Assembly (NCBI RefSeq): GCF_000143415.4
Contig: NW_003314264.1
Location: 3,073,444-3,137,443 of the forward strand
DNA length: 64,000 bases
Direction of reading: 5' to 3'
Origin: Selaginella moellendorffii
Taxonomy: Eukaryota > Streptophyta > Lycopodiopsida > Selaginellales > Selaginellaceae
How positions within the stretch are numbered: the first letter of the stretch is position 1; the number at the start of each line of letters is the position of its first letter. The notes beneath the pieces are model-generated. The model was not told the DNA's origin and ran no database searches. It was given only the letters and a program-made list of their open reading frames with translations. This document shows, one piece after another, positions 11,276 to 22,943 of the stretch. The position numbers were made by a program, and so were the translations under genes.

Positions 11276-11348
11276 TGGTCCCGCTGAGTTTCGAACTCAG
11301 GATCTTTTGCGTGTAAAGCAAACGTGTTAACCACTTCACTACAGGACC
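11276..11348 (-). tRNA. tRNA-Val (anticodon UAC)
   Basis: 73 nt with a complete cloverleaf. The acceptor stem GGTCCTG pairs with CGGGACC (one G-U pair). The anticodon stem TTTGC/GCAAA encloses loop TTTACAC, which places TAC as the anticodon. The T arm is CTGAG-TTCGAAA-CTCAG. The discriminator base is A, CCA is not encoded, and there is no intron. A run of T on the minus strand just past the 3' end (11259-11265) is a good Pol III terminator. Confidence 0.95.
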
Positions 11349-11435
11349 CATCCAATGAGAGAGAGAGCAGCAAAATTTCCCTCCCCCAAAAAGCCCACTC
11401 AAGTGTGCAGCTAAAAGTAAATTTTGACTTTGAGG

Positions 11436-11508
11436 TGGTTCCACTGAGTCTCGAACTCAGGACCTTTTGCGTGTGAAGCAAACGTGATAGCCACTACACT
11501 ATGGAACC
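11436..11508 (-). tRNA. tRNA-Val (anticodon CAC)
   Basis: 73-nt cloverleaf. The acceptor stem is GGTTCCA with TGGAACC, the D arm region is TAGTGTAGTGGCTATCA, the anticodon loop TTCACAC gives CAC, and the T arm is CTGAG-TTCGAGA-CTCAG. There is no intron. It lies on the same strand as the UAC gene, with 87 bp between them. Confidence 0.95.
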
Positions 11509-11619
11509 TAGTTGACACACAGATGAAATATTCCTTTCTGCCACGTGAAATCCCAGCACTGGACCCGTTTAGTGCGATTTACTTTGGGAAAATCTTGCGT
11601 GAGGGTTGTGTCATCATCT

Positions 11620-11692
11620 GGTTCTATAGTGTAGTGGTTATCACATTTGCTTAACACGCAAAAGGTCCTGAGATCGATGCTCAGTGGAACCA
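11620..11692 (+). tRNA. tRNA-Val (anticodon AAC)
   Basis: 73-nt cloverleaf on the opposite strand to the other two. The acceptor stem is GGTTCTA with TGGAACC and the anticodon loop TTAACAC gives AAC, read as inosine-containing IAC. The T-loop reads ATCGATG instead of the near-universal TTCGANN, so T54 is replaced by A and the normal reverse-Hoogsteen pair with A58 would be lost. A T8 run at 11711 could end Pol III transcription. The gene may be functional or a recent pseudogene. Confidence 0.88.
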
Positions 11693-11754
11693 AATCCCCA
11701 GTTGCTCAAATTTTTTTTCTTTCCTCTTTACGCCACCGCACCACTTCACCGCCA

Positions 11755-12954
11755 ATGGATTTGGACTACGTGAAGCTCGGCGATGGAAGATTGGTAGCGT
11801 TTCGGGAGCTGGGCTGCCCGCGCGAGGCGGCGTTGCGATCGCTCCTGGTTCTCCACGGACTTGGATCGTCCCGGATCGCAGCGATTCCTGGTAGGATTTC
11901 TCCTCTCTTTTTGCCTCTTGTTGAGCTCCAAGAAGAAGAACCAAGAATGTAGGTGTTCGCCAGGAGCTCCTGGAGGAATTTGGCGTGCGGCTGGTCGTGA
12001 TTGACAGGGCAGGATATGGCAAGAGCGATCCCGACCCCAACCAGACCCTGCGCTCGTCGGCGGTGGATTTGGAGGCCATCATCGACAAGCTGGAGCTGGG
12101 GCGCAGGGTGTGGCTCCTCGGATACTCGGGCGGCGCTGGCTACTGCTGGGCTGCCGCGCGGTACATTCCTCACAGGATCCACGGCATTGCTCTCTGGGCG
12201 CCCGTTGGAAACTACTGGTGGAAGGTAGGCAAACTCTTTCCTTGAAAAGGATCACTCTCTCGTGTTCTTGTGATCTTTCTACTTTGAGCAGGGAATTTCG
12301 GATGCTCAGCGCAAGTCCATGATCTCGACTCTCACTCCAAACACCAAGCTTCTCTTCTCGTATATGAAGTATGTTCCACCTTCGATCCTCCGCCTCTATG
12401 CGCGATTTGTGCTCGCTCGCCGAGCGGGGCAGCGATGGGTGGATCACTGCAAGGCGACGCTTTCTCCCCCGGATCAAAAGCACCTCGCGCAGCACGAATT
12501 CGCCGGACTCCTGCTCAAGTAAGTCACTCGCTAGATTTTTGTCTCTCGCTCGCGCCAACTTTGCGGAAGCAGGGACAACCTTGAGTCGATCACTTTCAAC
12601 CAAGGCGCTGGGCTGGCCAAGGACTTGGAGCTGCTTTGCTCCTGCGACTGGGGATTCGAGCTTGACGAGGTTGGGCGGTGCTTCGCGGGGCCGATCCACA
12701 TCTGGCAGGGAAGCGACGACCGGCTGGTGTCGCTGGAGCTGCAGCGCTGGATCAAGTCGACGCTGCCGCAGACGGTGGAGCTCCATGAACTCGACGGCGA
12801 GGGCCATCTTTCGTGGTTTTGCTTCAACGACGACTCGCATCGCCGTGTGTTTGAGACGCTCTTCGCCCAATCCCCTGCGTCGGAGATGTCATATCGATCA
12901 AGCGATCGCTCCTATTCTACGAGGAGAAAACTAGAGAACGCGAACCTGGTTTAA
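11755..12954 (+). CDS. alpha/beta-hydrolase fold protein
   Basis: Four exons: 11755-11890, 11953-12224, 12292-12518 and 12573-12954. They join in phase to 338 residues with introns of 54-67 bp. The protein has the oxyanion segment LLVLHGLGSSR, a nucleophile elbow GYSGGAG, an acid in GSDDRLV and a histidine in DGEGHLSWF. These give a full Ser-Asp-His triad in the usual order. There is no signal peptide, so it is probably soluble. The substrate cannot be told from sequence; plant relatives are annotated only as esterase/lipase-like hydrolases. The ATG lies only 62 bp past the AAC tRNA gene. Confidence 0.87.
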
Positions 12955-13024
12955 GCAAGCTCGCCATCGACCGTTTTCGCTTGATTGTAAACGAGCTAAC
13001 GAACACTTATCGCAACTTGAGTTT

Positions 13025-16000
13025 TCATCCAAATCTGCCAGTGTTGAAAACGTCAGGCGGTCTATACGGCCGAGGCCCAGCCACAGCTCTTGTGGTCGTC
13101 GAAATGGTGGTGTTCACAGGAGCCGGGCGCGGAGTAGCAGCATAGTATCCAGTCCCAGGATAGCTTGTCGATGGCAGCGAGCGTGAAATCCCAAACCTTT
13201 CCAGTCCAGACGTGGCACAGGAGACCTGCTGGTTGCTAATAGCTGGAGAGAATTGCTGCTGCTGGCTGCTGCTAATAACCGGAACGAATTGCTGCTGGCT
13301 GCTGCTAATAACCGAAGAGAATTGCTGCTGGCCGCTGCTAATAACCGGAGAGAATTGCTGCTCGCTGCTAGCGGTGAGAAAGTGCTGGCTGCTAACCGGA
13401 GGACTGTCGCAGCTGAGGGAGATGGTCTGGAACAGATCCGACGGCAAAAGATCGCTTGCGGACGGATACACAGTCGGACTCTTGCATGACGAGGAAACTT
13501 GCGATGAACTTGTAGTAGCTGCTGCGGAAGACTCCACCTTGATCACCTGGCGGATCGGCATCGCGCATACCGGGCACGAACTCCTGGAGTATGCACAGGA
13601 GAGACAGCAGCACATATGCGAACAATCCAGAAACACCTGCAATACATTTGCACAGCCATTAGATAAAACGTAGAAAAACAAAGACAACACTTACTGTGCT
13701 GGCATTCCGACTCGAGCACACGACGCAGCTTGATCGCCCAAGAGAATTTTCTCGTTGGCTCCCAATAGCTCCCAGGCTACTACCACCTGTGGGAGGAGTT
13801 CCTGTTCTAGAGACTGGTTGATCTATCGCTGATGCTACTCGACAAGATGTATTCGCTAGTGCTAATGCCTGGCGAACGTGAGGAGGCGCATACGTACCGG
13901 GCTTCACCGTTGGAAGAGAAGGAAGCGGTAGAAGCGGCTCATCAGTACGATGACTAAAATTCTCGGCTTGGTATGTTTTCATAGATGGTGAAGGAACTCT
14001 GGGCTGAACCGCAACTCCCTGACAAGGCGAAGGTGAAGAAGAATCGGAAGTTACGCTCTCAGCCTGTTCCTGCTCCTCATAATCCCCGTCCACGTCCATA
14101 GAAACTGCACATACTGAGTCTTCTGAAAGACCCTGGCTGATCCGTGGTGATGTCTCATCGTCTGTTGCTTCTGACTCAAACAAGGACCATCTCATGCCTT
14201 CCACACCGTCGTATAGGCTCTCGAACTTTCTCGAGTAAACTCTTGATTTGAGAACTTGAAGACGATCCTCCAAAGAGCTGAAGCACACGCATACGCCATG
14301 AGTAATATCGAAATAGAAAAACCTATGAAGGTCCAGACCTTTGAGTCAAAGTTGCCAATCCAAATACCAAGACCTTACAGCCATGATGCATATCAGTAAT
14401 CTCGGAAGCGCTGTCAAGAGAATCTAAAAGTTCGTCAATGATTAATAGACGGCTGCTCTCGTCAACTGCGATAGAAAATGTTAGAGACATTCAATGCTAC
14501 AAGTCACATACCGCAACGAGTAGCTAGGCACGCTTGAACTAATTTCCATGATATAGAATCCATTAACATATCAGGGTATTTTCCTTCCAGATTCTTGATT
14601 AGTTCTTCAGCTACTTCTTTAACTTCTACACTGTTCAACACATCAAACAAGGTTAGCATCACAGACGAACGATGCGATGCATACTCAACATACCTCAATA
14701 TACCTTGAAGGATTCTATGACCATTTTCTAAACCTGTAAGTTTTTTAGCATGACGGGCTACAATCACAGCCGCTTTCATTGATCGATCGTCGGGTAATGA
14801 CCACCGAATAATTTCAACAAGGAGTGGTCCAGTTACCTGCCAAAAGATGTGAACCCGCAGGTATCCAGCAAACGAGATCGTACCGGATGAACTCCAATGT
14901 TTAAAATATCAGCATTCGTTGTCATCTCCATAGCTAAATGCGCTAAACTTTTCACAGCTTCATCTTCAGGAAAACGAGGTTGTGGACCAGGACATCTAAG
15001 CGATGATATCAATCTCTCAGCCTGGAACATAAGATGAGCAAGTAGAAATGTCGATAATAGTCTACAGTATATACTGACCAACCATTGGATGACATATGCT
15101 CCAGATTGATGTAGAGACATAGCCGCCTACAACTTGGAGTTAAGGTCAAGATCGGGGACCACTGTTCCACTTACCACTGATCCAGTGATGCCCTTCATTA
15201 CTAACCTAAGCTCTTCAGAACCTTGCACTAACGAAAGCTGGAAGAGAGTCAGGCCAAGGAAACATTAAGAACAAAACATACCATTTTCTGTACAGAGAAA
15301 GTCCCACGGGGATCATGAGCAGCTTTAACAAATCCATTCTTCCGGCATAGCGACCGAACAAGTGCAGTAAAAAATGATTCTCCATTTGTCGTGTCGTCAC
15401 GAAATGCTGCTGCATAATCTAGCATGCCCTGAAGCACATAATTTGCTGATCCTGGATACCAAAAACGAAGTGAGATTTCCATAAGAGCAGCAAAAGAAAC
15501 AAACCATGCAGTGCTAGCCTCAAAGCAAAAGGAGTAAGCACATCCCGACAAGTCTTTGCCACTTTATGCCGTTTAGAATAGTCTTCCCGCAGCATAAAAA
15601 CTAGATTGATAGCTCTCTGGGCATCGTTCGTTGGTTAGCAGCATGCACAAAGAAAGGAGAAATCAGAAGAGCTCTCACCTTATCAAACGCCATAGCATGG
15701 ATGTCTGCGTCTGGCCGGAGAGGAGGTATCACATACCCAGGAGGAACTTCGGCAACTTTAAACACCATTTTCAGCCCACCAGTCGCGGCTCGGCAAGGAA
15801 TGTAGTCATTTCCTCTGCCGATCGACATGTTTCCCCTCCTCCCAAAAATATTTTCTTCGGGTAAAGGTCTATACTCTACCTTTGCTGGAAAATTTACTGT
15901 TTCATTCTTTGTTGGTGGAGCGTCGAGGTACCCTTCGATCGTTTGCCGGCAAAATGGACACTTAACACCCTTATCAGCCTGCCAGGGAAGAACTTTAGCA

Positions 16001-16162
16001 AGGAACCACAAGCCAAGCGCCAAGGAAACAACGAACCTTATATACATTTGCTATTCGAATCTTTTGTACGCAGTCCTTGCAAGCCCGATGCGAGCAGGGA
16101 CTGAAATACACATCGCATTTGGCCGCGTCGCAGATTACGCAGCACGAATCCTCCTGCGCCAT
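13025..16162 (-). CDS. RING-type E3 ligase-like protein with N- and C-terminal RING fingers
   Basis: Exons read on the minus strand include 16046-16162, 15679-15978, 15505-15616, 15288-15451, 15175-15237, 15079-15126, 14884-15021, 14694-14836 and 14512-14630, then about three more ending at 13025. The protein starts with a C3HC4 RING (CVIC, CSHRACKDC, CPFC). A helical middle follows (VIVARHAKKLTGLENGHRIL), probably ARM-like, then a Ser/Pro-rich linker. A second C3HC4 finger (CVVC, LDCSHMCCCLSC, CPVC) is of the kind found at the C-terminus of MUL1/SP1-type ligases. The tail has Gln/Ser repeats (QQQFSPVIS-like). RING domains recruit E2 enzymes; targets are unknown. The junction near 14290-14390 is the least certain. 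Confidence 0.72.
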
Positions 16163-16991
16163 CGCCCCGGCGATTCCCACAGCCGGAAATGCCCCGCCTG
16201 CCAAGGCCGCGGCGAAAGCCCTCGCCTTGGATCGATTGATCGATTGATCAAGGGAAGGCAAGAAACTGACCTCGGCAGCTCCAAAATGTCGCCAGCGCCG
16301 CCGATCCAGGCGACCGACGGGAAGAATGGAACTCAAAAATCGAGGCGCTCGCTCTTCGCCCGGCCCAGAAATATGCGTGAGGGGTTTTAGGGGTGACGCG
16401 CCAAAAGACTGTGGAGTACGGCCACTACGGTACGACAGTGATACACAACGGTCATGGGTTCGATTCCATTCCTAAAATCACGCCATAGACGACTCATCAT
16501 CTCAATCTCCGGTTTAGTAGCTTCCACGCTCTCAAGGCCGAGTGCTTGAGCGACGCCGCGAGGCTGCGTTTCTTCGTGGACTCTCGATCCAAGGTCTTGT
16601 ATGCTGCTGCTAGGATGAAGATCGCGGGGTTTAATCTGGAAGATCCGAAGGAGTGAGGATCCGGAAGAACAACAAAGCTAGCCATCGCTTACTTCGAAGG
16701 CGAAGGGATTTTCCTCTTGGGCTTAAACGTCTCGATGTACCAGCCGCCGATGTTGTGAGTGAGTGATCTGGGCTGGAACAACCAGTATCTAAAACATTCC
16801 CTTCGTCGGTCATTCCTTCCTCTGGAAAAACAAGAAAAGGAAGAAAAAAGCAAACGTGTGATTCACCTGCTAGGCAACAGCCACGCTCGCCTACACCGGC
16901 AATCACAGTGCATTCTCTCGTCTCCAATTCTATACCAGTGAAGATGCCTCACCTGTAAGTCTGGTCAGGTCATGCCGCTTTCATAGAGAAA
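16163..16991. other. intergenic region with a possible coding remnant
   Basis: 830 bp between the 5' end of the RING gene and the 3' end of the J-protein gene. On the plus strand, about 16503-16655 reads as some 50 protein-like codons (LRFFVDSRSKVLYAAARMKI) ending in TGA. No start or family was recognised. A tRNA-like B box (GGTTCGATTCC) lies near 16446. Confidence 0.4.
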
Positions 16992-18087
16992 CTAAACTCC
17001 AACTAGAAATTCAAGCCGTCGTGTACGTACCATGGGTGTCCTGTGCTGTAAAACAGTGTGAGTAACGACGCCCTCTCCGTCGAAAACAACGCCTTGGAGC
17101 CCCGCGTCCATGGCGGCCAGTCCCTGTATTCTTCCCAGGAGCTCGCCAGCACCGGCGTCATCGTCCGAGTAAACCGAGATAGAGTCGACGATAAAAGGCT
17201 CTTCCCGGATGTCTCCAGCGTACAAGGGCCTTCTTAGCGCGTAAGCTGCGACTCTTCCGTTGATCTTGAGCTCTAGCTTGTCATAAGCTGCTGCGTCAAC
17301 CATCCGCCATAGCTTTTGCTCGTCGTCCCACGCTTGTCTCTCCCTGGGGAAGTTTTTAAGCTGGACCCGCGACACCGAGACGGTGGCGAAGAGAAACCGG
17401 CCGTAAACGAGCTGGAGTATGTCACCGACGAGAGTGCTGGCCCTTTCCTCGGCCTCGAAAGCATCCGGTATCCCGCGGAGACCTCGACACTCTGGGCCAT
17501 GGTAGATGTTCTTCAGCGCTGCCGCCAAGTCCGTGAGGAATGCCTGGTAGAGGTTGGTGGTGTGTCCCAGCTCCGACCTTTGATGGACAATCCTGGTAAC
17601 TTTGGATCGGTACTTCCTCAACCATTCCACCACCTCCGAGTCATCAGCAGCGTCTGCGTAGGAAAAGCCACAGTTGGAGCTCTCCCAGTTTCTAGACGGC
17701 TTTGCTTTTCTCGAGGGCGGTGCTTGGGATGAAGACGATGGTGATGACACTGATCCAAACGATGAAAAAAACTCGCTGTCATAGATGGAACGCTTATGTG
17801 GGTCGGACAAGATCTGTGCAAGGAAGACAGTGAGCTCCACTCGAAAGAATGTAATCCCTTGCAGCCTACAAGCACCCCAAGCTACGCTAAGCTCACGAAT
17901 AGCAAAACTAAAGCCAGACCTGGTACGCAGCTAGAACGCGGATGAAGCGGGCAGCGCTGTCTCCCCCGCCGCCAGCGCCTTGCAAATCCGGATGCGTCGC
18001 CTTGGCCAGCTGCTGGAACGCCTTCTTGATGTCGGCATTGGAGCAGTCGCGCTGAAGCCCTAGGACCTGGTAGGCACTCTCCACCAT
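16992..18087 (-). CDS. J-domain (DnaJ-like) protein with plant-specific C-terminus
   Basis: Two exons, 17920-18087 and 16992-17813, joined in phase 0 (329 residues). Residues 1-65 form a J domain: AYQVLGLQRDCSNADIKKAF, the HPD signature in KATHPDLQ, and SDPHKRSIYD after the intron. J domains stimulate Hsp70 ATPase. The remaining 260 residues contain no G/F-rich or CxxCxGxG regions, so this is a class C J protein. The C-terminal segment (VVFDGEGVVTHTVLQHRTPM) is unlike the classic substrate-binding domains. An in-frame ATG at 18171 would add 28 residues, but I prefer the ATG at the start of the domain. Confidence 0.8.
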
Positions 18088-18239
18088 CAGTTTGACGAAG
18101 CCCAAAAGTTTAGAAAACGGCCAAAGGGAAAATGTAGCTACTGAAATTTTTGGTCTGCCAATCGACATCACTGTTCACATGAACCCCCACGTTAAGAATC
18201 GCAGAGAAAAAAAGAAAGAACGAAAGAAAGAGCGAACTC

Positions 18240-19697
18240 CTATGGCGCGGAGCTACGATCCGGTTGAGCTATCAGTTGCTGGAGCGTCATCTCGTGGCAG
18301 AGTTGGAACGAATCGCCGGACCAAATGGACTTCGCCAAGAACTCGTTGGCACGGTCAGTCGGATGAAACTCGTCCCACCATACGTGGGTGCTTGCGTTCT
18401 GACAGGCCATTTCTGGGAGCAAGCACATCAGCCACCCTCCGAATCGTCCCATACCACAGCACGCGACGGTTGCAGTCTGGAAACCTGAGATTTGTTAAGG
18501 TGATCAGATTTTCACAAGGAAGAATTTTAGAATGGTGCATACGTACCAAAGCTCGAAGGATTTTGGACGATCGGGAACAAACCGTCGTATATGTCGCAGT
18601 AGATAACGTCCAGATCTGTGTGGCTTTCATACATCTTCTCCACTTCGACTCGTAAAGCGTTGTTGTATTCCTCCACCATGAAGTTGATCTCGGAGATACA
18701 GCTGCCCGTTTTGCTGCCGTCTTCGTATAGAAAGTAAGGTGTGCATCCGAGAGGACCAATACCCACGACGACCATTTTACGAACGCCGACATCATACAAG
18801 ATCTGGGGAGAACGCATCAGCAAAGCATAAACGCTGTCTAGACCAGTACCTTGAGCTGTGAAACCAGCGTTGCTACGAGCAAGTTGTTGAAGTCCAGTGG
18901 CGAGATGTCAGATTCTACACCGGAGACGTTCCTCAAGTAGTAGTGAATGAAGTCGTTGCTTCCGATGGAGATGTAGTGCAGAGATCTGGACATCAACTTG
19001 CGAGCAGCTTCTCGTCCGTGATTAAACACCAGTTGGTCTTTGAAATCAGACACTTGCTGGATCTGTTCGACCAGAGGAATGTGTTGGCCCTGTATGGTAA
19101 AACACCCGAAGCCTCAATGACTTGTATTCGAAGAACAAAGAGAAAGAAAAATTACCAGGTCGCCACCACTTTCACTGAGAATTCCAGCCCCAGCAGAAGC
19201 GAAGTTGGCACCGTGTCGCATGGTAGTGATGTTAAGTCCGCTCAGGAAAGGAGCCGGGAAAGGAAGCCCGATGAACTTTGCTGGAAAAAAAAAACACAAA
19301 AAAACCAGGCTATCAGATAATGCTTAAACCAAACGTTACCAAGGTAGTCGATGCTCAAGCGACCATTGCTAAATCGTCCAGTCGGCTCGTGAGTGTCGAA
19401 ATCCTTGCCATACGGAGGAATATCGGCTCTGGCCAGCGTCCTGAGGAAATTGTTGTTGCCGACATCGACAGTGGAGTCGCCGTAGACGAAATACGCTGGA
19501 ACGAGCGGTACTGCGGCATTCTCCTGAACCAGCGGCTGATCTTGAGCATGAAAGAGCTGCGCGAGTGCAAGAATGCAAACTAGTGCGAGAAATCGAGCTG
19601 CATTTTCAGGAATTTGCCTCAGATATCCAAGAAACCGCCACGGCGCATAGCAAAACCAGAATCTTGAGCGATCGCACGAACCTGGGCCTGGCGCCAT
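18240..19697 (-). CDS. GDSL-type esterase/lipase
   Basis: Five exons: 19340-19697, 19156-19280, 18850-19089, 18547-18802 and 18240-18484; phases agree throughout. Block I is [14 protein letters not shown] (nucleophile Ser), block [12 protein letters not shown], block [16 protein letters not shown], and block V WWDEFHPT carries the catalytic Asp and His. The N-terminus has a hydrophobic stretch ([16 protein letters not shown]) after a basic leader, so secretion or entry to the ER is likely. Plant members hydrolyse acyl esters, for example in cutin, wax or defence metabolism. The substrate here is unknown. Confidence 0.9.
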
Positions 19698-20014
19698 GAT
19701 CAATCCCTCGCGCTCGTCCGCAAAACCCTACCACATAGGCGCGAAATACAAAAGCCCTTTTAGTTTTATACAATATTCTTGCATCTTTTTAACATTAAGC
19801 TCTTGTTTTATCTTTAATTGGTACAATGGTTTTCTATACACTGGGATATTGGATTTGTCCCAAACAAATCAACACGAAACTCTCGATCGACTTGCGTCTA
19901 TACGAACGATTCTTCTATCCTCCTTTATCATCGTGCTAACTGGTCGTGAAAATCCTGGCACAAAAATACCAAGCACAAAAGAAATCAAGCATCGAACTAT
20001 CGAGAAGACAACTT
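19698..20014. other. intergenic region, no gene seen
   Basis: 317 bp between the 3' end of the SAM/FYVE-like gene and the 5' end of the GDSL lipase gene, both on the minus strand. It should hold the lipase promoter. No further gene is supported. Confidence 0.5.
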
Positions 20015-22299
20015 TCACAGTACCTTGAGCAAAGAGGCATCGTCGTTCGCTTCCTTCGAAGAAGAGCTGCTTCTCGAGCTCAAGCTTCCGCTGGACGAGT
20101 GTTCCCGAGTCAGGTAGAGAGATCCCCTCGTCAGAGTGGAAAAGTCTGGAGGAAATGGATCTCTGATCTCGCTGGCGCTGCTCTGAGAAGAATCGGACGT
20201 GACTGGAGGACCAACACGGAGCTTGTTGATGCGCTCGAGCCGGTCTTGGACTTCCATGGAAAGATGGCCAAAGCACGTCACGCAGACGCAAGTGCTGTCG
20301 AGGCCGCACCTCCCAACGGGACCATGAGGAGAAATTCGAGTGTGCTTGACGCAAAACACTCGCTGACACTCCCGGCAGTAGTGCTTGCTAAATCTCATAC
20401 GCCAGTCCGTCGGGTTGTACCACCGATCAAAGCGATGCTTGCAGCCATCGTAGTTGCAACTGCAGAGTCACACGGCGTCGGTTAAGTCCGCTGGTGAAAA
20501 AACGACCGAACTCAAGGCTTACCGGTGCCGCCTTCTTTGCTTGAGAGCGGAGGCTTCCAGCTCTCTCAAGGAACCGCCGGCGCTTCGTTCGCTTTCATTT
20601 AGATTCGCAGGCGAGGAAAGAGACCGAGCTTCCACCGTTTGTCCCGAGTCCGCACTGTCCTCTAAAGCATCCAGTTCGATCGCGCTGGACGACTTCCCCA
20701 GTTTGGTGAGGGTGCTGGCCATGCTGACAAATGTTCTCGCTATGTCCAGCTTCTTGCTCTCGTTTAACTGGGCGTTTTGAATAGCGGCGAGCATCTCATC
20801 TATGGTGCAGTCTGGAGTCGAGTATCCTATAGCGTCACGGAAGCTGTCGCTGGGACTGAGAACTTTTTCCTCCATGCATTCCGTCGACCTTAGTTGCGGG
20901 CACGCTTGCTTCGACAAGATAAAAACCTTCCGCTGTATTGACAGCCATCCCCGGCATAGCGACACGAAACCACGAGCCAATGTTCTCAGCCAAAAGTTTT
21001 CACTGTCCCGAGCCGCATAAACTGTCAAAGTCGCACGCTTGAAGAACTTTCTCAGCACAACCACTGCGGCCAGCGTCATGCGGAAAAAGAAGCTCTGCCT
21101 TGAAAGAACTCCCAAGAGAAAAAGCCCGCCATTGACAGACCATATCCATCCCCAAGGAGTAGTGCTCGTCTCGACCGATTCTTGCTGCTTGAGGTTCACC
21201 ACCTTCGCACCATGAACTAATGGCGCAGGAACGAAGTCCGAATTCTTTGCAACCGGATTCAATGTAACGGAGCGAGGTGACGCTGTGCAGTTGGTGATAG
21301 TAACCCACTCGGACGGACCATGACCACCCCAAGTTTGCATCCTGTAAGAATAAGCCTTTCCCAGGAACAACTCGCCGCTGTCAAAAAACGAAGTCTCTTT
21401 CGTATCGGCCAGTGGCAACCACGCTGATGCTGCCCCGGACCACCTATAGAGCCGATACTTATGAAACGGTGGATATCCAGCAGTCGCCGGAGGCTCCCAG
21501 TTGATCTGAATGCCACCACAACTCGAAGGTTGGCAACCCATTCCCTGAGGAGCACCGGGAGTGGTTCCAAACCCGAAGATCAGACGGACAATGGCACCTG
21601 TTATCTTCCTCCGGTGCAACGAGCTCGACACTCCAAGTTCTTCCGCAAGAGCACGGCCTTCGTTCTCAATGAGCGAAAGGAAGTCAAGCCCGTCGATGGC
21701 GTTTCGTTGGAAGGCATCCGCATACTGTGGAAGCTGCAAGCCGTGTGAGACCCAGTTCACAACCGTATCAGCTGTGAGCATATTTTGCAAGTGATCCTGT
21801 TAGAGTTTGACACGGTAAGTGCTACGTAAAGCCAGAAAAAAAAAATCAACGATTCACCTTCATCTCCTCGGAAGAAATTGTTGTTCCTCCATAGCTAAAC
21901 TCAAAGTTTGGCCCAAGAGGAGGAGCATCCCTTGACGAGCCCCCGGCCTCTTCTTTAACATCAGACGAAGCGTCCAGTTCGGACAGAAACTGGACCACAA
22001 ATAAAAAGAGTGGTGTTGAAAAATCTTCCAAACAAGTAGCGCATACCTTAGTCGCTTCATGACGCTCGATCTGTCCATCCCCGTCTCGATCGACCGAGCA
22101 AAAGAATTTGTGTAGATTGTAAATCGTGCCTGTCTCACACACACACACGAAATCCCTGAATGAGAACGCGAATCACTGCTCATTTCGGACAGGATGCACC
22201 TCTGGCGGAATGGCAAGTAGAAATCCTGGCGAGCAGCGCAAGAACTAGAAGAATCCAGAAAATCTTGGGGCAGCCCCAGCGGCTCATCGGCCGAACCAT
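20015..22299 (-). CDS. membrane protein with EF-hand, SAM, FN3, TM and FYVE-like zinc finger
   Basis: Five exons (22200-22299, 22047-22129, 21858-21989, 20523-21796, 20015-20459) join in phase to about 677 residues. It begins with a signal peptide (FWILLVLALLARISTCHSA). Then come an EF-hand loop (DRDGDGQIERHE), a SAM-like domain (VVNWVSHGLQLPQYADAF), an FN3-like domain (INWEPPATAGYPPFHKYRLY ... YSYRMQTWGGHGPSEW), a hydrophobic segment (WIWSVNGGLFLLGVL) and a C-terminal Cys-rich finger (CNYDGC, HYCRECQRVFCVKHT, CVCVTC) resembling FYVE fingers, which bind phosphoinositides. The EF-hand would face the lumen or outside and the finger the cytosol. The 3' end could continue, because GTACTG next to the stop is a possible donor. 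I do not know a named homologue. Confidence 0.75.
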
Positions 22300-22943
22300 C
22301 TGATCGAATCAGGCCAAAGAGGCAGCCACATTCACCGCTGCGCGATCGCCACAGCGGCGCCAGGAGCGCGTACCTGGAGCGTCCGGAGGAGGATCGCTGC
22401 CCGTGACGAAGCCGATCATCGAGCCGGCCCTCGGCACCTATATACAAGCCTCCATTAGGGAAAGCTATTGGGCTAAGTAACGAAAAAGTAAAAGATCGCA
22501 GCCGTCCAGCCAGGCATCACGGGCCGTCGATTGGGTCCCTCTTGCCGGTGTTTTAGCCTGGGGGAGCTGACTCTCACTGGTACATGTGTGCAACGTGAGA
22601 TCGATTCTTTTCGCTACCTACGTATCCAGCATGGTGGAAAAAGCAATCATCTCTTGACAGCTCTGATGTTTACATTGTTCACGAACTTGATTTGGTCAAT
22701 CTTATCGAACAGATCCAGAAAATGCCTGGAACTCAAACGATAAAAAAGCTTTGATAAAATCTCTTTCGGTGATGCTATGTGATCACCACCATCGCTACTA
22801 GCCGCCTGTACTACACGAAGAGAGCGAGAGAGATCTCGTCCGAAAGGAACGGCTGGGATTGGGCAACGAACGGTTGCCCCTTTTCCGCGCCAACAGAGTT
22901 TTTGGATCTTTAGGTCAGCCAATCCCGGGAGAAGGATCGATCG
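22300..22943. promoter_or_regulatory. divergent intergenic region
   Basis: 644 bp between the starts of two divergent genes, so it presumably holds both promoters. No clear TATA box was recognised on either side. A tRNA-like B-box phrase (GAGATCGATTC) occurs near 22598. Confidence 0.4.

Noticed and set aside
16386-16480. Possible tRNA gene (TTTTAGG...CCTAAAA ends, B box GGTTCGATTCC)
   Set aside because: The D arm and anticodon arm cannot be drawn and the span is too long; at best a tRNA-derived remnant. Similar B-box phrases near 43090 and 50060 belong to the duplicated block.
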